Shown here one piece after another: positions 63,266-64,000 of a stretch of 64,000 nucleotides of DNA. Every line of letters begins with the position of its first letter. The stretch's first letter is position 1. The notes below the pieces were generated by a model, which saw nothing but the letters and a program-made list of their open reading frames with translations, was not told the DNA's origin and did not search any database. The position numbers and the translations under genes were made by a program. Source of the DNA: Eublepharis macularius (taxonomy: Eukaryota; Chordata; Lepidosauria; Squamata; Eublepharidae); the NCBI RefSeq assembly GCF_028583425.1, contig NC_072807.1, positions 36,461,001 through 36,525,000 on the forward strand, written 5' to 3'.

Positions 63266-63936
63266 CAGAGGTTGGCAGAATCTTGGGCGCGCTGGCATTT
63301 ACATTCCAAATATTATTTACTCAAGAGAACGTGGCTTAAGTGGCGGCATTGCATCCCTACATCACGCAAACTTTGTTGTGTATGCTTGTTACAAAAATTC
63401 CAGACCACTCAAACTGGTTTGCCTTCACCAAGGGCCATTTGGAACATTCATGCCTCTTAGGCCGTACTTCTATGGCTTAGTCTTATCAGAGGGGAACATA
63501 GAAAGCCTTAACTTTAGTCAATTAGTCGGCCAAGCTCAGCACTGTCCATCTGGGCTGTCGGCCAGTCTCCAAGGCCTTGGGCAGAGAAAGGTCTTTCCTA
63601 ACATCTGCTGCTTGAGATTCTTTAACTAGGGATTCTGGGAATGGAATTTTTGTGCCTGCAAAGCCTATGCCTCAGCACTGAGCCCCTACGTTCTCCAGCT
63701 CCAACTCCCCAGCACTGCTCATTCCTATTTCTCCTTACTCCTCTGTGACATCATAGCAGCCAATGGGATCCAGAGAAATAGTTATCCTTCGGCTATTTTT
63801 CACCCCTGGACTGTGTGCATGGTAGATTACCCACAAATGCACACTGCTATTATCCTCCACTGACTGAGGATTTTCATGAGAGAACTCTCGAGAGATTTCT
63901 ACAGCCAAAGGCTGGAGTACATTCAAATGTAGCCAG

Positions 63937-64000
63937 TGTGCGATAGTGTTGGATTTGGATCTGAGAAACTCATGTTCGAATCTCTACTCTGCCAGGAAAG
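63937..64000 (+). mobile_element. Sauria-type SINE head cut by the window end
   Basis: CCAGTGTGCGATAGTGTTGG and TTCGAATCTCTACTCTGCC are the A-box and B-box side of the head; the body lies beyond the window. Confidence 0.6.

Overview
The window is vertebrate nuclear DNA, most likely from a squamate reptile (lizard). The genes have spliced vertebrate structure with GT-AG introns. The spacer DNA is packed with tRNA-derived Sauria-type SINEs, 5S-rRNA-derived SINEs, hAT and Harbinger-like palindromic MITEs, a Penelope-like element and an L1-type LINE. Only three protein-coding genes can be supported. Together they occupy about 3.7 kb of exon sequence; nearly all long open frames elsewhere lie inside repeats.

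Layout. (1) 0-6.4 kb: repeats only, including a dimeric tandem satellite (3.58-4.29 kb) and a palindrome-rich transposon (5.16-6.07 kb). (2) 6.4-17.8 kb, plus strand: exons 3-6 of CIB2, the EF-hand protein of hair-cell mechanotransduction; its first two small exons lie outside the window or were not found. (3) 18-24 kb: intergenic and repeat-rich. (4) 24.2-31.0 kb, minus strand: all five coding exons of SH2D7, convergent with CIB2. The same convergent CIB2/SH2D7 pair exists on human chromosome 15q25, so this is conserved microsynteny. The last codons of SH2D7 come from a repeat. (5) 31.8-33.3 kb: an L1-type retrotransposon carrying only ORF1, with a 19-bp target duplication, about 0.8 kb upstream of the SH2D7 start. 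(6) 39.7-47.9 kb, plus strand: a seven-exon gene for a type I membrane receptor with two Ig-like domains and a tail ending in an ITSM-like tyrosine motif. I cannot match it to a named gene, and nothing like it is known to me between SH2D7 and TBC1D2B in mammals. (7) 48-64 kb: no gene recognised; repeats alternate with several repeat-free AT-rich blocks that could be conserved regulatory DNA.

Functional links are limited. CIB2 and SH2D7 are neighbours by ancestry, not by pathway. The adjacency of an SH2 adaptor gene and a tyrosine-motif receptor gene is suggestive but unproven. The most notable items are the unnamed Ig/ITSM receptor, the ORF1-only L1, the repeat-derived C-terminus of SH2D7, thirteen near-identical 118-bp palindromic MITEs, and an inverted Penelope-like insertion carrying hammerhead-like motifs.
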